Assembly: GCA_016786745.1 (NCBI GenBank)
Contig: JAEUVS010000019.1
Location: 1-62,305 of the forward strand
From: Chitinophagaceae bacterium
GTDB lineage: Bacteria > Bacteroidota > Bacteroidia > Chitinophagales > Chitinophagaceae
DNA length: 62,305 nt
Direction of reading: 5' to 3'
Part shown: one piece after another, positions 53,243 through 62,305 of the stretch
How the letters are laid out: every line of letters begins with the position of its first letter
How positions within the stretch are numbered: position 1 is the first letter of the stretch
Program-made: the position numbers and the translations under genes
The notes under the pieces: model-generated
The model's input: the letters and a program-made list of their open reading frames with translations, nothing else
Told to the model about the DNA's origin: nothing
Database searches by the model: none

Positions 53243-53523
53243 AAATTACCCCGTTTAGTTTGAATAAACATAATGGCTGAATGACTGCTGTACAGTAGGT
53301 ATGAGGGATTGTTACGGCTGGGGAATGGGGATAGTTATGAGAGAACCAGCAGAAAGTATTATACTACGAGGATGAATTTTGAAAAGTAGTCATACAACAC
53401 TGCAAATCGTTTTCTCAAAAAGGAAGCACAACAATAGTAAATGATTCGCAGATTATGAAAATTTATTTTCAATGCGATGGTATCCATCACTTACAACGTT
53501 GTTCAAAATTGTATTTTCGGAAA

Positions 53524-54609
53524 ATGAAAATCAGGCTGCTATCACTTCCTTTGTGGTCGATACTTGCACCGGTTGTTGCATGGCTGCTTTATTTAATCCA
53601 ACGCGATTCGTTTGGAACGATTTTTACAATCGCATTGGCTATAGTGTTGTCGCTTTCGGTAATGGCAGCGGTGCATCATGCGGAGGTTGTTGCGCATCGT
53701 GTTGGCGAGCCATATGGTACGTTATTGCTTGCGATCGCGGTAACGATAATTGAAGTGTCACTTATCGTATCGCTCATGCTGGCCGGTGGCGAAAGTACAG
53801 CTACACTTGCCAGGGATACCGTGTTTGCAGCTGTGATGATTATACTTACTGGCATAATCGGATTGTGTCTTCTGCTGGGTGGATTCCGGTTTAAAGAAAT
53901 GCTTTTCGGAAGAAACGCGGTGAATTCAGCGTTGGTGACGCTCACAGCCATCACCGTTTTGACATTGATACTGCCAAATTATACCACAAGTATTCCGGGA
54001 CCCGAATATAACGACAGCCAGTTGGTGTTCGTTGCGATTATTTCCCTGGTGTTATATGGCTCGTTTGTAATGGTGCAGACCGTAAGGCACCGCGATTATT
54101 TTTTGCCACCCGACGCTGAAGAAAATAAAGATGTGCATGAGGAACCGCCATCGATGAAAACAGCGGCACTAAGTACCGGCCTGTTGTTGTTGTGCCTCGG
54201 CGCTGTTGTGCTGCTCGCAAAATCTCTCGCGCCGGCGATTGAACAGGGTGTCGAGGGAATGGGCGCGCCAAAATCGCTTGTCGGTATTATTATTGCGACG
54301 GTAATCCTGCTTCCTGAAGGGTTCGCGGCAATCCGCGCCGCACAGCGTAACCGCCTTCAAACAAGTTTAAACCTTGCTCTCGGTTCGGCACTGGCGAGCA
54401 TCGGGTTGACTATTCCGGCGGTTGCCATGGTTTCAATGATGACGGGCTTTTCCGTTACACTTGGAATTGATATGAAATCTACCCTGCTGCTTATTCTCGC
54501 GCTTTTCACAATTATGTTATCATTCGGCACCGGCAGAACAACAGTATTGCAGGGAATTGTGCTGTTGATTTTGTTTACAGTGTATTTGTTTACCACGATA
54601 GTTCCATGA
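53524..54609 (+). CDS. chaA: ChaA-like calcium/sodium:proton antiporter
   Basis: The 361-residue membrane protein has about eleven helices and two inverted CaCA repeats: HRVGEPYGTLLLAIAVTIIE in the first and IIIATVILLPEGFAAIRAAQ in the second, each with a helix-embedded acidic residue, as in ChaA of E. coli. It exchanges Ca2+, Na+ or K+ for protons. The start at 53524 gives the usual N-terminus MKIRLLSLPLW; an upstream ATG at 53455 adds 23 residues without similarity. The stop overlaps the nucleotide cyclase start by 4 bases. Confidence 0.88.
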   Translation: MKIRLLSLPLWSILAPVVAWLLYLIQRDSFGTIFTIALAIVLSLSVMAAVHHAEVVAHRVGEPYGTLLLAIAVTIIEVSLIVSLMLAGGESTATLARDTVFAAVMIILTGIIGLCLLLGGFRFKEMLFGRNAVNSALVTLTAITVLTLILPNYTTSIPGPEYNDSQLVFVAIISLVLYGSFVMVQTVRHRDYFLPPDAEENKDVHEEPPSMKTAALSTGLLLLCLGAVVLLAKSLAPAIEQGVEGMGAPKSLVGIIIATVILLPEGFAAIRAAQRNRLQTSLNLALGSALASIGLTIPAVAMVSMMTGFSVTLGIDMKSTLLLILALFTIMLSFGTGRTTVLQGIVLLILFTVYLFTTIVP

Positions 54610-55697
54610 AACGGAGCACACAACTCAAGTTGAAACAACTGCGGGTGATCATCATCGCGTGGATGATCATGGGTTTCCTGATTTCCGTTTACGATTTCTT
54701 CGTGTTGGAAACGAGTATGTCGCTCGGGCCCTCCGGTGATTATTCTTTTTTGGAATCAGCCCTTCGTAATGTGGGGGCAGGGCTTGTCGGCGCCCTTCTT
54801 GGAGGAAGCACACTTGTGTTTTTTGTAAACGTAAAATACCAGGATAAACCTTATGGGTACACGATCATCACGGTGCTGGTGGTATTTCTATTCATAATAG
54901 CACTTATCTCCGTTTTAATGGGCTGGATCATGGTGCCCATAAAAACAGGCAGACCCATCAATGATCCCGTCTCGCGAAAGGCTTTTGTTGAATTCATGAA
55001 GGATAGTTCTCATGTGAAAGCCACATTGGCGTGGTCGTTCGTTGTGGGCATTACCCAGTTACTGTTGCAGGTGAATAATAAATTCGGACAGGCGAATTTC
55101 TGGAACATCATTCGCGGGCGTTACAACAGGCCAAAGGAAGAAAAGCGAATTTTCATGTTTCTCGATATCAATTCATCTACAGCTATTGCAGAACAACTGG
55201 GCGATGAGGCATACCATTCACTCCTGAAAGATTTTTTCGCAGACATCACCACCCCGATTCTCGAGAACAAGGGCAGTATTTATCAATATGTCGGTGATGA
55301 AGTGGTTATAGCGTGGAATTATGATGAAGGCAAAGAAAATATGCATTGCCTTAAGTGTTTTTTTGATATGAAACTTTATATCAACCAGCGGAAAAACAGG
55401 TATGTGTCACGCTATGGACTTGTGCCGGGCTTTAAGGCGGGTATACATTGCGGAAGGGTGATAGCGGGCGAAGTAGGAATTATAAAAAGAGACATCACTT
55501 ATTCGGGAGATGTTTTAAATACAACTTCGAGAATACTCGGAAAGTGCGGCGAACTGAACGAAGAGCTCATCGCATCCGACGATCTTCTCTCCGAAATAAA
55601 TATTCAAAAAGGTTTTGTTACGCGGCCGCTTGGTGGAATGAAGTTGAAAGGAAAGAACAGGGAAGTGATATTAAATGCATTGGTGCTTACTGGTTAA
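54606..55697 (+). CDS. Membrane-anchored class III adenylate/guanylate cyclase
   Basis: The 363-residue protein has four helices at about 14-32, 55-76, 87-110 and 139-156, then a class III cyclase domain from about 180. Metal ligands are Asp187 in FLDINSSTAIAEQLG and Asp231 in VGDEVVIAW. The substrate and transition-state part is YSGDVLNTTSRIL, with the Asn and Arg in place. The membrane part resembles that of other Bacteroidota cyclases. It is translationally coupled to the antiporter (ATGA), which suggests that ion flux or membrane state and cyclic nucleotide are linked. Confidence 0.88.
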   Translation: MKRSTQLKLKQLRVIIIAWMIMGFLISVYDFFVLETSMSLGPSGDYSFLESALRNVGAGLVGALLGGSTLVFFVNVKYQDKPYGYTIITVLVVFLFIIALISVLMGWIMVPIKTGRPINDPVSRKAFVEFMKDSSHVKATLAWSFVVGITQLLLQVNNKFGQANFWNIIRGRYNRPKEEKRIFMFLDINSSTAIAEQLGDEAYHSLLKDFFADITTPILENKGSIYQYVGDEVVIAWNYDEGKENMHCLKCFFDMKLYINQRKNRYVSRYGLVPGFKAGIHCGRVIAGEVGIIKRDITYSGDVLNTTSRILGKCGELNEELIASDDLLSEINIQKGFVTRPLGGMKLKGKNREVILNALVLTG

Positions 55698-55699
55698 GT

Positions 55700-56599
55700 T
55701 TACCTCTTCGTTAAACGTTCATACATATCACCTATCGAGCGCCTTATTGAAACTTTGTTTTCTCCATATACCGGGTGCCTGCTTAAATCTATTTGATTCA
55801 CCAGTTGCTCTTTTGTTTTTCCGGCCTTAATTCCCGCACTTACCTGGTCCAACATGTCTTTTAGGTAAGCACGTTGCCTGGTAAGATGTTCTGAAGTGGC
55901 AGGATCACCATGACCGGGAACTACAATTTTAACATCCCATCCCGCCATCGCTTCAAGCACATTCAGCCATTTTTCATAGTCCGCATGCGCGTCATCTACA
56001 TTATTACCCCAGGGGTTGCCGTTCACAAAAAGATCACCAGTCACCAGGATTTTTTCCTTCGGAAGATAAGCCACTCCATCGCCGGCAGTGTGTGCGGGGC
56101 CCATCTTTATCAGTTCAACCCTGTGAGTGCCGTCGTCGAACACGAGTCTTTTGTCGAAAGTGAGGGAAGGAAACTCGCGGCGGTACCTGCTCATATCTTT
56201 ACCGCTATAACCGGTGCCATGGTCCCATTCATACTGACCCAGCGTGTACATTTCTTCGGCTGTATGTTCGGTTGATACAATCGTGGCGCCGGTATCTTTA
56301 AAAACGCAGTTGCCGAATGTATGGTCGTGGTGATAATGTGTGTTGAAAAGGTACCTGATAGGTTTGTCAGTTGTTTTTCTTATCTCAGTGATTATTTCTT
56401 CCGCGCCCCATGGGTAGTTCGCATCAATGGCCAGCACGTAGTCGCGGAAAATTATCCAGACACAATTGGCGGATTTTTTTTGAAGTTCATCACCAAAATA
56501 ATAGAACACGCCGGGCGCGAGCTCCCGCACAGGTTTACTTTGGCTGAACGCGTTCGCGGCAAATGAAGTGAACAAAAAAATCAGTAATACCCGAAGCAT
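55700..56599 (-). CDS. Secreted metallo-beta-lactamase-fold hydrolase
   Basis: The 299-residue protein has a signal peptide (NAFSQSK) and an MBL fold with the zinc motif THYHHDHTFGN (His88, His90, Asp92, His93), the third His in GPAHTAGDGV, Asp in TGDLFVNG, and VPGHGDP. The family includes B3/B1-like lactamases, lactonases and glyoxalases; no Cys typical of B1 enzymes is seen at the third zinc position. Substrate unknown. It follows the next gene directly on the same strand and converges with the cyclase gene 2 bases away. Confidence 0.87.
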   Translation of the reverse strand: MLRVLLIFLFTSFAANAFSQSKPVRELAPGVFYYFGDELQKKSANCVWIIFRDYVLAIDANYPWGAEEIITEIRKTTDKPIRYLFNTHYHHDHTFGNCVFKDTGATIVSTEHTAEEMYTLGQYEWDHGTGYSGKDMSRYRREFPSLTFDKRLVFDDGTHRVELIKMGPAHTAGDGVAYLPKEKILVTGDLFVNGNPWGNNVDDAHADYEKWLNVLEAMAGWDVKIVVPGHGDPATSEHLTRQRAYLKDMLDQVSAGIKAGKTKEQLVNQIDLSRHPVYGENKVSIRRSIGDMYERLTKR

Positions 56600-56601
56600 T
56601 G

Positions 56602-57291
56602 TTACAATCCTGAAATATAATTTACCAGGTCAACAACGTCGTCTTTCTTATTGAAGTTTACATTGTTGGTTTTGAGATACTCTTTAACCTGGTCTTCTTT
56701 GCCCGGAGCTGCTTTTAAAATGTTCTTTTTGTTTGCCTGCACAAATTCGTGCTTGTCTGTTTCCACCATATAATATGTAGCCTTGCTCAGGATGATGGTT
56801 TCGTTCACATCGAGGTCGTAGTTGCGCTGAGACGTTTGTATCTGTTCAATATTTTCAATCGAGCTGCCACTGTTTGGTATACCAAACGCACCAACTTTCT
56901 GGATGTCGCCCACTTTCATCCTTTCATGAACGTACAGTTTCACTTTCCCCTTGGTAACCGATTTGAGACAAGCCGGGGTGAAGAGAAATACATCGTCGCC
57001 AATAATGATCTGGCTCACCGACGATTCATCGGCTAGCGCGAGAGTATCCTTGTTTTCGTCAATAAATTCGATGGTGGTGAGTATCCTGTTGTAGTTGAGC
57101 GGCCTTGTGAATCGCGCCCCATTTTTCATTTCTATCAGGCCACTTACAAATTCCGGGTACAGGTAAACGGCTTTATTAAGTTCTTCCCATCTGGCACTAC
57201 CACCTTTGATATATATTCTTTCGGTAGCCTGCGAAAAAACAGTAGTGCAAACAAATAATACCGGCAGCAGGCAAATAACAACTTTTTTCAT
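56602..57291 (-). CDS. Secreted protein of unknown function
   Basis: The 229-residue protein has a signal peptide (VCTTVFSQATE) and a beta-rich body (ELNKAVYLYPEFVSGLIEMK, YNRILTTIEFIDENKDTLAL, DDVFLFTPACLKSVT), with a short helical C-terminal part (FNKKDDVVDLVNYISGL). I do not recognise the family with certainty; it resembles secreted Bacteroidota proteins of unknown role. The ATG at 57291 was chosen because it gives a clear signal peptide. Its start lies 32 bases after the GH5 stop, and it ends 2 bases before the MBL gene. Confidence 0.7.
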   Translation of the reverse strand: MKKVVICLLPVLFVCTTVFSQATERIYIKGGSARWEELNKAVYLYPEFVSGLIEMKNGARFTRPLNYNRILTTIEFIDENKDTLALADESSVSQIIIGDDVFLFTPACLKSVTKGKVKLYVHERMKVGDIQKVGAFGIPNSGSSIENIEQIQTSQRNYDLDVNETIILSKATYYMVETDKHEFVQANKKNILKAAPGKEDQVKEYLKTNNVNFNKKDDVVDLVNYISGL

Positions 57292-57322
57292 AAGCGGCAG
57301 GTTGTGGTTATATATTCTCAAG

Positions 57323-58948
57323 TTAGTGTAATTTATCTGTAAACAGGTCAATCAGGGGCTGGTTGGCGTTTGAAGGGTCGGGAAGTGAACCATCTCCCCA
57401 ATATAGTCCGAAACTGCTTTCGTGGTAAGAATGATAGGTAAAGTGCAGGTTGTATTCTTCCAGCAGATCAATCATATCGTTCACCCATTGGATACCACCC
57501 TTATCGTTCATAAAACAATACACACCCGCGCCAAATTCACCACAATAAACGGGCACGTTCTTCTCCGCCGAAAAATCTCCGAACTTTTTAATGCCGGCGC
57601 GAAGGTATTCTTTGTTTCTTCTCAAAATGGGCGCGTCGGTTGTAATGAAATCTATTCTCAACATGCAGTATGAGTCGGCGGCCACATTCTCACCTTTCAT
57701 GTAACCGTTAATTTGGTACGAGTAACCCTGTTCTGGAATAAACAACCTGGTATAGTTGCTCACGTTGCAATCGCCCGTACTGCCCGAGATGAAGATGCTT
57801 GAATTGTCGCTGTTGCCTGTATTATTAGTAACGGCGCCTCCACCGGATCCGTCGATGCTCCAATAACTCCAGCCATTGTTGTTATTCAGGTTCATCGCAA
57901 TCACGGTCCTGGTAAAGTTTCCGTTTTCATCGAATTCCTTTATTTCGATGTCATCGAAAAATACGGTGCCCTGAACGTTTGCACCAACAAGCGCGGGCAG
58001 GCCCACTTTTATTTTAGGATCGGTGATCTTGTATTTTTCTCCTTCGAAGTGCGTCCAGTTTGTGGTACCCGCAGCAAGTTTGGGATTGTTGAAGGTTGCC
58101 GTATACCACGAGCCGTTGGTATAGCTAAAAATACTTTCATCGGGATATTTACCGCCGTCGCCGAGACCGGTCCAGTCGAACAGCTGGTGCGTATATGGAT
58201 GCGGGTCGTAATCGTGGAACTCATAGACTACGTTGTCGTCGTTGATCATCGGAAAATTCAGGTTCGCATCTTCGGGAGGGTTCGATTTAATATATATTGG
58301 CCTTTCTAAAAAAACGATGTGATTTTTATCTTCCTTCCTTATCTCAGTTGTAATACGCTGTGCAAGATCTTTCCATTGCTGCAGCGAGCTTACAGGTATC
58401 GGTTCGTTCACCAGGCCGAATCCAATAATCGTTGGTTCATCTTTGTATCGTTTTGCGATCGCGGCCCAAAGCGCCGTTAACCTGTTCTGATTTTCAACAA
58501 CATTCCATAGTGCGTCGCCCGTGCCGGCAGACTGGTATCCGCCCTGCGGGTAATGCATATTAAGAATAAGAAATACTCCGTATTTTTTTGCCCATGCCAC
58601 GTTCTGGTCTATCCAGTCCCAGCCTGTTTGCTTATAACTATAAGGGTTGTTATCGCTTTCGAAGGTTTTGTAGTTTAAATAAAACCTTACCGCATTCATG
58701 TGCATGTCTTTCAGCCGCTGATAATCGGCCTCGTTATGGTGAGTGGCAGGCACTTCTTTATTACTCCATACCTCGTTGCCAAATGCAACACCACGAAGAG
58801 TGATCGCGTTTCCATTTTCATTTTTAATGAGATTGCCCTCCGCATGTACGAAGCTGTTATTGCCATCATCAGGCCGGGATGTATTGTTTTTTTTACAGGC
58901 GGTGAAGAAGAATAAACCTGCCACAAAAACGAGTAATAGCCCTCTCAT
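57323..58948 (-). CDS. GH5 glycoside hydrolase lipoprotein with inserted beta-sandwich module
   Basis: The 541-residue lipoprotein (lipobox FFTACKK, Cys18) is a family 5 endoglucanase-type TIM barrel: NAVRFYLNY, ILNMHYPQGGY, acid/base Glu182 in GLVNEP, YEFHDYDPHPYTHQ, nucleophile Glu471 in VYCGEFGAG and FTYHSYHES. Between His/Tyr at 250 and the nucleophile strand there is an insertion of about 170 residues (265-440) with beta-sandwich features (SWYTATFNNPKLAAG, GTVFFDDIEIKEFDENG, YQINGYMKGENV), like a family 4/9-type carbohydrate-binding module. It would cleave beta-glucan, mannan or similar. It is the first gene of a three-gene minus-strand group. Confidence 0.88.
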   Translation of the reverse strand: MRGLLLVFVAGLFFFTACKKNNTSRPDDGNNSFVHAEGNLIKNENGNAITLRGVAFGNEVWSNKEVPATHHNEADYQRLKDMHMNAVRFYLNYKTFESDNNPYSYKQTGWDWIDQNVAWAKKYGVFLILNMHYPQGGYQSAGTGDALWNVVENQNRLTALWAAIAKRYKDEPTIIGFGLVNEPIPVSSLQQWKDLAQRITTEIRKEDKNHIVFLERPIYIKSNPPEDANLNFPMINDDNVVYEFHDYDPHPYTHQLFDWTGLGDGGKYPDESIFSYTNGSWYTATFNNPKLAAGTTNWTHFEGEKYKITDPKIKVGLPALVGANVQGTVFFDDIEIKEFDENGNFTRTVIAMNLNNNNGWSYWSIDGSGGGAVTNNTGNSDNSSIFISGSTGDCNVSNYTRLFIPEQGYSYQINGYMKGENVAADSYCMLRIDFITTDAPILRRNKEYLRAGIKKFGDFSAEKNVPVYCGEFGAGVYCFMNDKGGIQWVNDMIDLLEEYNLHFTYHSYHESSFGLYWGDGSLPDPSNANQPLIDLFTDKLH

Positions 58949-58994
58949 CCTGAAAAATTAAGAATTATCTTTAAAAATTATGTAATTAACGCAT

Positions 58995-60473
58995 ATGAGA
59001 AAATCACTGTTGGTTCTGTATTTCACCTGCGCGGCTTTATTTTGTTTCGCCCAGCCTGCAAGCGTTCAGGAAATCAATAAGATAGTCACTACGACCGTGG
59101 CAACGGAGCCCTTGCACTTCCTGGCGTCCGACAACCTGATGGGGCGGTCGCCGGCCAGGCCGGAAATTAATGTTGCGGCGAATTATATCAGGGACCAATT
59201 GAAAAGTTTTGGTGTGAAAGAAGTGGAAGGGCTAAGCGACTATTTACAGGATTTTGAATTGATATCCGTGACGCCTGCCAGTAGTGGTTCACTTTCTGTA
59301 AACAATCAGTCATTCGAAATAAAAGACAATTTCCTTCAATTGGGCGGGAACGATATCACGGTTACGGCGCCCTTGGTGTTTGTTGGTTATGGTAACAAGG
59401 AAGATCTCGACAATATTGATTTAAAAGGAAAGATAGCGGTGGCGAACTTCGGAGTTAACGATACATCAACTGTTCGCCAGGGTCTTAATAATATTAACGC
59501 GAAGGAAACAGCCGTAAGAGAAAAAGGCGCGATAGCACTTATTGAACGGTTTGCACAAAAAGATATGCCGTGGAATACGATCCAGGGATATTTGTCGAGA
59601 GATCGTATGGTGCAGAAGGTAGCCTCTATTCCTGTTTTTCTCCTGAACGCGGATACGGCGTTTATCAGTTCGCTCGATGCAAATCCGCAGGCGTCGCTCA
59701 CTACTGCAGGTAATATCATCAACAGGATGGCGGCAAAAAATGTTGCGGGCTGGGTGCAGGGAACAGACTCACAGTTGAAGGACCAGTTTATAATGCTCTC
59801 CGCTCATTATGATCATATTGGTGTGGCCCGCGAGGCAAGAATGGTAGACGGAAAAATGGACAGCATCTACAACGGCGCGAGAGATAACGCGATCGGCGTT
59901 ACGGCCGTGATTAATGCGGCACGTTATTTTGCGAAACATCCTCCCAAACGTTCTGTGTTGTTTGTTTTTTTTACAGCGGAAGAAATGGGTTTGCTGGGCA
60001 GCCGGTACTTTTCCGATAATTCGCCGGTACCACTTAAGAAGATAGTGTACAACTTAAATTGCGATAACGGCGGCTACAACGACACCTCAATCGTTACTGT
60101 TGTAGGGTTGGGAAGAACCTCAGCGGACAATGACATCAAAAAAGCATGCGCTGCCTATGGCGTTAAGGCCACTCCTGATCCGGTGCCTGAGCTGGCACTG
60201 TTCGACAGAAGTGATAACGTGAATTTTGCTGTCAAAGGAATTCCGTCGCCGACGTTTGGCATGGGCATTACAGGCTTCGATTCAATTGTACAGAAATATT
60301 ACCACCAGCTCGCCGATGAGGTAAGCACTTTCGATCTCCGGTATGCGCTCGTTTATATCCGTAGCTATATACTTGCGGCGAAAAACATCGCGGATAACAA
60401 ATCGCAACCCGCATGGATAAAGAACGACAAATACGAGCCAGCCTGGAAAAAATTATATACCTCTGCAGAATGA
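58995..60473 (+). CDS. M28-family zinc aminopeptidase, secreted
   Basis: The 492-residue peptidase has a signal peptide (LFCFAQPAS), a protease-associated domain inserted at about 105-250 (PLVFVGYGNKEDLDNIDLKG, GAIALIERFAQ), and the two-zinc site: AHYDHIG (His271), GARDNAIGV (Asp297), FTAEEMGLLGS (Glu329/330), NCDNGGYND (Asp357), with a final His near HQLADEV. M28 enzymes trim N-terminal residues of peptides outside the cytoplasm. It is divergent from GH5, with 46 bases between starts. Confidence 0.92.
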   Translation: MRKSLLVLYFTCAALFCFAQPASVQEINKIVTTTVATEPLHFLASDNLMGRSPARPEINVAANYIRDQLKSFGVKEVEGLSDYLQDFELISVTPASSGSLSVNNQSFEIKDNFLQLGGNDITVTAPLVFVGYGNKEDLDNIDLKGKIAVANFGVNDTSTVRQGLNNINAKETAVREKGAIALIERFAQKDMPWNTIQGYLSRDRMVQKVASIPVFLLNADTAFISSLDANPQASLTTAGNIINRMAAKNVAGWVQGTDSQLKDQFIMLSAHYDHIGVAREARMVDGKMDSIYNGARDNAIGVTAVINAARYFAKHPPKRSVLFVFFTAEEMGLLGSRYFSDNSPVPLKKIVYNLNCDNGGYNDTSIVTVVGLGRTSADNDIKKACAAYGVKATPDPVPELALFDRSDNVNFAVKGIPSPTFGMGITGFDSIVQKYYHQLADEVSTFDLRYALVYIRSYILAAKNIADNKSQPAWIKNDKYEPAWKKLYTSAE

Positions 60474-60639
60474 CAGGTTGAACATGAGGCGCAACCATCC
60501 TGGTAAAAAACTGAAGGCGATAGAACATATTAAACATGAACAGGAACATTATAACATCCATCACGGCACGATAGAGCTGAAATAAATACTGTAGATTTAA
60601 TCGGTGATATATAAAATTAATCTCACGGAACACAAAGAA

Positions 60640-62175
60640 ATGAAACGGTCCGCTTCTGTCTTTTTTCTTCTTTTAGTTTTTTCTCTCAGGATCTTTTCCC
60701 AGGATGCACTGCCACGCAGCATTCCTGAAATGCAGGGCGTATCATCGCAGTCGATCATTAATTTTCTTGATTCAACAGCCGTAGACGAGAACGAGTTTCA
60801 CAGCTTTATGTTTCTGAGGCACGGAAAAGTGATAGCGGAAGGATGGTGGAACCCCTATCGCGCCGATCTTAAGCATACGATGTATTCGTGCAGTAAAAGT
60901 TTTACAGCTACGGCCATCGGTTTTGCAGTTAAAGAAGGCAAGCTCAATGTTACAGATAAAGTCATTTCTTTCTTTCCTGACCAGCTTCCCGATACGGTTG
61001 GCGCTTTTCTCAGGGATCTCACTGTAAGAGATCTGTTGACAATGTCGGTGGGCCAGGAACCCGATCCGACACGCAACATTGTTATGGATACTAATTGGGT
61101 GCGTTCTTTTCTCGCTCTGCCCATTGTGCATAAACCGGGTACACAGTTTCTGTACAATTCGATGGCTACATATATGCTGTCGGCCATTGTTCAAAAAGTT
61201 ACCGGGCAAAGAACGTTTGATTACCTCACGACGAGGTTATTTGAACCGTTGGGAATCCAGGGAATTGACTGGGAAGTAGATCCTAAAGGTATCAACACCG
61301 GTGGCTGGGGATTGCGATTAAAAACAGAAGATATGGCGAAGTTCGGCCAGTTGTTTTTGCAGGAAGGAAGGTGGAAGAAGAAAAGAATTTTACCGAAGGC
61401 ATGGATAAAAGAAGCAAGCACTTCAAAAATTTTACAGCATCCTGAATATTCACAGGAGAAAAGAGATTCGAGCGATTGGGAGCAAGGGTATTGCTACCAG
61501 ATGTGGCGCTGCAAAAACAATGCATATCGCGCCGATGGAGCATTCGGGCAATTTATTATTGTAATGCCCGAACAGGACGCGGTGATTGCTATTACCTCAG
61601 AAACACGACATATGCAGGGCATACTCGATAATGTGTGGAAACACCTTTTGCCGGGAATGCAGAAGAAAAGAATGAAGCCGAATGATAGCCTGGCCCAGCA
61701 ACTGAAAGTACAGTTGAATTCTCTCGTGCTGCCGATTCCCGGCAACAGTAATACCTCCGACCAGGTAGAGCAGATTTCAGGTAAAGTATTTTCGGTTGAA
61801 CCGAATGACAAGAGAGTACGCACAATTTCATTTGAGTTCAATGACGAAGTATGTACAATGGTGATCACGAACGACTCCACCACCCAACGTATAAAATTCA
61901 CACCGCTTCGTTGGAATGAAGGCGAGACAGAGAGGCCGGGACCTTACCTTCTTTCGAGTGCACCTTCGGCATTAAAAGGGCTTCCGCCATTTAAGGTGGC
62001 GGGAGAATATAACTGGAGAGATGATAACAAGCTGGAACTCGTGCTCCGTTATGTTGAAAGCCCACACACAGAAACGATCACCTGCCAGTTTGAAGGAGAT
62101 AGTTTAAAATTTGAGTCGAAAGTTAGCTTTAACCCAAACCAGGTTAATGTTTTGAATGGGACTGCTCGTCCATAA
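60640..62175 (+). CDS. Class C beta-lactamase-like serine hydrolase
   Basis: The 511-residue protein has a signal peptide (SLRIFSQDA) and a beta-lactamase/PBP-like domain: Ser83-x-x-Lys86 in MYSCSKSFTA, YNSMATYMLSAIV for the Tyr motif, GGWGLRLKTEDMAKFGQLFL and ADGAFGQFI with the third motif. A C-terminal beta-rich domain of about 130 residues follows (VFSVEPNDKRVRTISFEF). The family includes esterases, D-aminopeptidases and transpeptidase-like hydrolases. The ATG at 60640 yields the signal peptide; the longer frame from 60604 does not. The 3' end overlaps the LuxR-type gene by 32 bases. Confidence 0.9.
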   Translation: MKRSASVFFLLLVFSLRIFSQDALPRSIPEMQGVSSQSIINFLDSTAVDENEFHSFMFLRHGKVIAEGWWNPYRADLKHTMYSCSKSFTATAIGFAVKEGKLNVTDKVISFFPDQLPDTVGAFLRDLTVRDLLTMSVGQEPDPTRNIVMDTNWVRSFLALPIVHKPGTQFLYNSMATYMLSAIVQKVTGQRTFDYLTTRLFEPLGIQGIDWEVDPKGINTGGWGLRLKTEDMAKFGQLFLQEGRWKKKRILPKAWIKEASTSKILQHPEYSQEKRDSSDWEQGYCYQMWRCKNNAYRADGAFGQFIIVMPEQDAVIAITSETRHMQGILDNVWKHLLPGMQKKRMKPNDSLAQQLKVQLNSLVLPIPGNSNTSDQVEQISGKVFSVEPNDKRVRTISFEFNDEVCTMVITNDSTTQRIKFTPLRWNEGETERPGPYLLSSAPSALKGLPPFKVAGEYNWRDDNKLELVLRYVESPHTETITCQFEGDSLKFESKVSFNPNQVNVLNGTARP

Positions 62176-62305
62176 TGCCATTCTTTACGGCGTACATCAC
62201 CAGGCCGGCCATGGATTTCGCTCCTGTTTTGGTTTTGAGCTTGTCCCTGATGGCTTCTACGGTGCGCGGACTGATCTCCACGATATCAGCGATTTCCTTG
62301 GTCGT
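62144..62305 (-). CDS. LuxR-type regulator, C-terminal part only
   Basis: The minus-strand frame open at the right edge reads TTKEIADIVEISPRTVEAIR followed by KTKTGAKSMAGLVMYAVKNG and a short tail to a stop at 62144. This is the second half of a NarL/FixJ-type LuxR helix-turn-helix, usually attached to a receiver domain. The remaining N-terminal part lies outside the window. Its stop lies inside the serine hydrolase gene, a 32-base convergent overlap. Confidence 0.9.
   Translation of the reverse strand, partial: TTKEIADIVEISPRTVEAIRDKLKTKTGAKSMAGLVMYAVKNGIMDEQSHSKH

Noticed and set aside
1..62305. Search for complete tRNA, rRNA, CRISPR arrays, transposases and integrases
   Set aside because: None was recognised on either strand by reading; a tRNAscan or profile search could still find something short.

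Overview
The window is chromosomal DNA of a Bacteroidota member, most likely Chitinophagaceae or a close relative. The evidence is two SusC/SusD pairs, an ECF sigma/FecR regulatory module with an STN-domain SusC, a DUF4974-type FecR, an OMP_b-brl_3 outer-membrane receptor, and promoters that fit the TAnnTTTG type. No rRNA, complete tRNA or CRISPR array was seen.

Layout. 1-1.7 kb: 5' part of a HEPN/Toprim-type (probable defence) gene, a tRNA-3'-end-like sequence that may be an attachment site, and a decayed response-regulator fragment. 1.7-8.6 kb: EamA transporter, cmoA paired with a membrane ICMT-like methyltransferase, a two-component system, an HD hydrolase and an outer-membrane receptor. 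8.6-19.9 kb: a duplicated DJ-1 fragment, a BNR-propeller lipoprotein, and a regulated uptake locus (sigma, FecR, SusC, SusD, second sigma, purple-acid-phosphatase-like enzyme). 20-28.9 kb: DJ-1/PfpI protein, then a nitric-oxide locus (DGC protein, di-iron RIC protein, DUF1858-DUF2249 protein, 12-TM heme-copper-like protein, MIP18 factor, two Cys-containing Rrf2 regulators, QueD-like protein). It ends in a qNOR-family protein whose active-site residues are those of nitric oxide dismutase (Nod), the enzyme proposed to make O2 and N2 from NO.

28.9-34.6 kb: a copper/oxidative-stress group with a 38-residue metallothionein-like protein, a broken cyclase-YHS gene, multicopper oxidase, Dps, CopB-type ATPase and FMN reductase. 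34.6-36 kb: cupin and AraC regulator. 36.1-45 kb: a compact same-strand run of eight overlapping or nearly abutting genes (AIR-synthase-like, alpha-oxoamine synthase, BtaA-like DUF3419, GNAT, P450, desaturase, lipid kinase, UbiA) followed by a broken methyltransferase; this looks like an uncharacterised lipid or lipid-like natural-product pathway. 45-62.3 kb: amidohydrolase, MFS pump, alpha/beta hydrolase, second SusC/SusD pair, cation/H+ antiporter overlapping a membrane nucleotide cyclase, MBL hydrolase, a secreted protein of unknown function, GH5 glycosidase with an inserted beta-sandwich, M28 peptidase, a class-C beta-lactamase-like serine hydrolase, and the tail of a LuxR-type regulator.

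The two most interesting parts are the predicted NO dismutase with its own NO-responsive neighbourhood, and the AOS/BtaA/GNAT/P450/desaturase/kinase/UbiA cluster. All calls rest on reading the sequence and on recalled family motifs; no database search was run.
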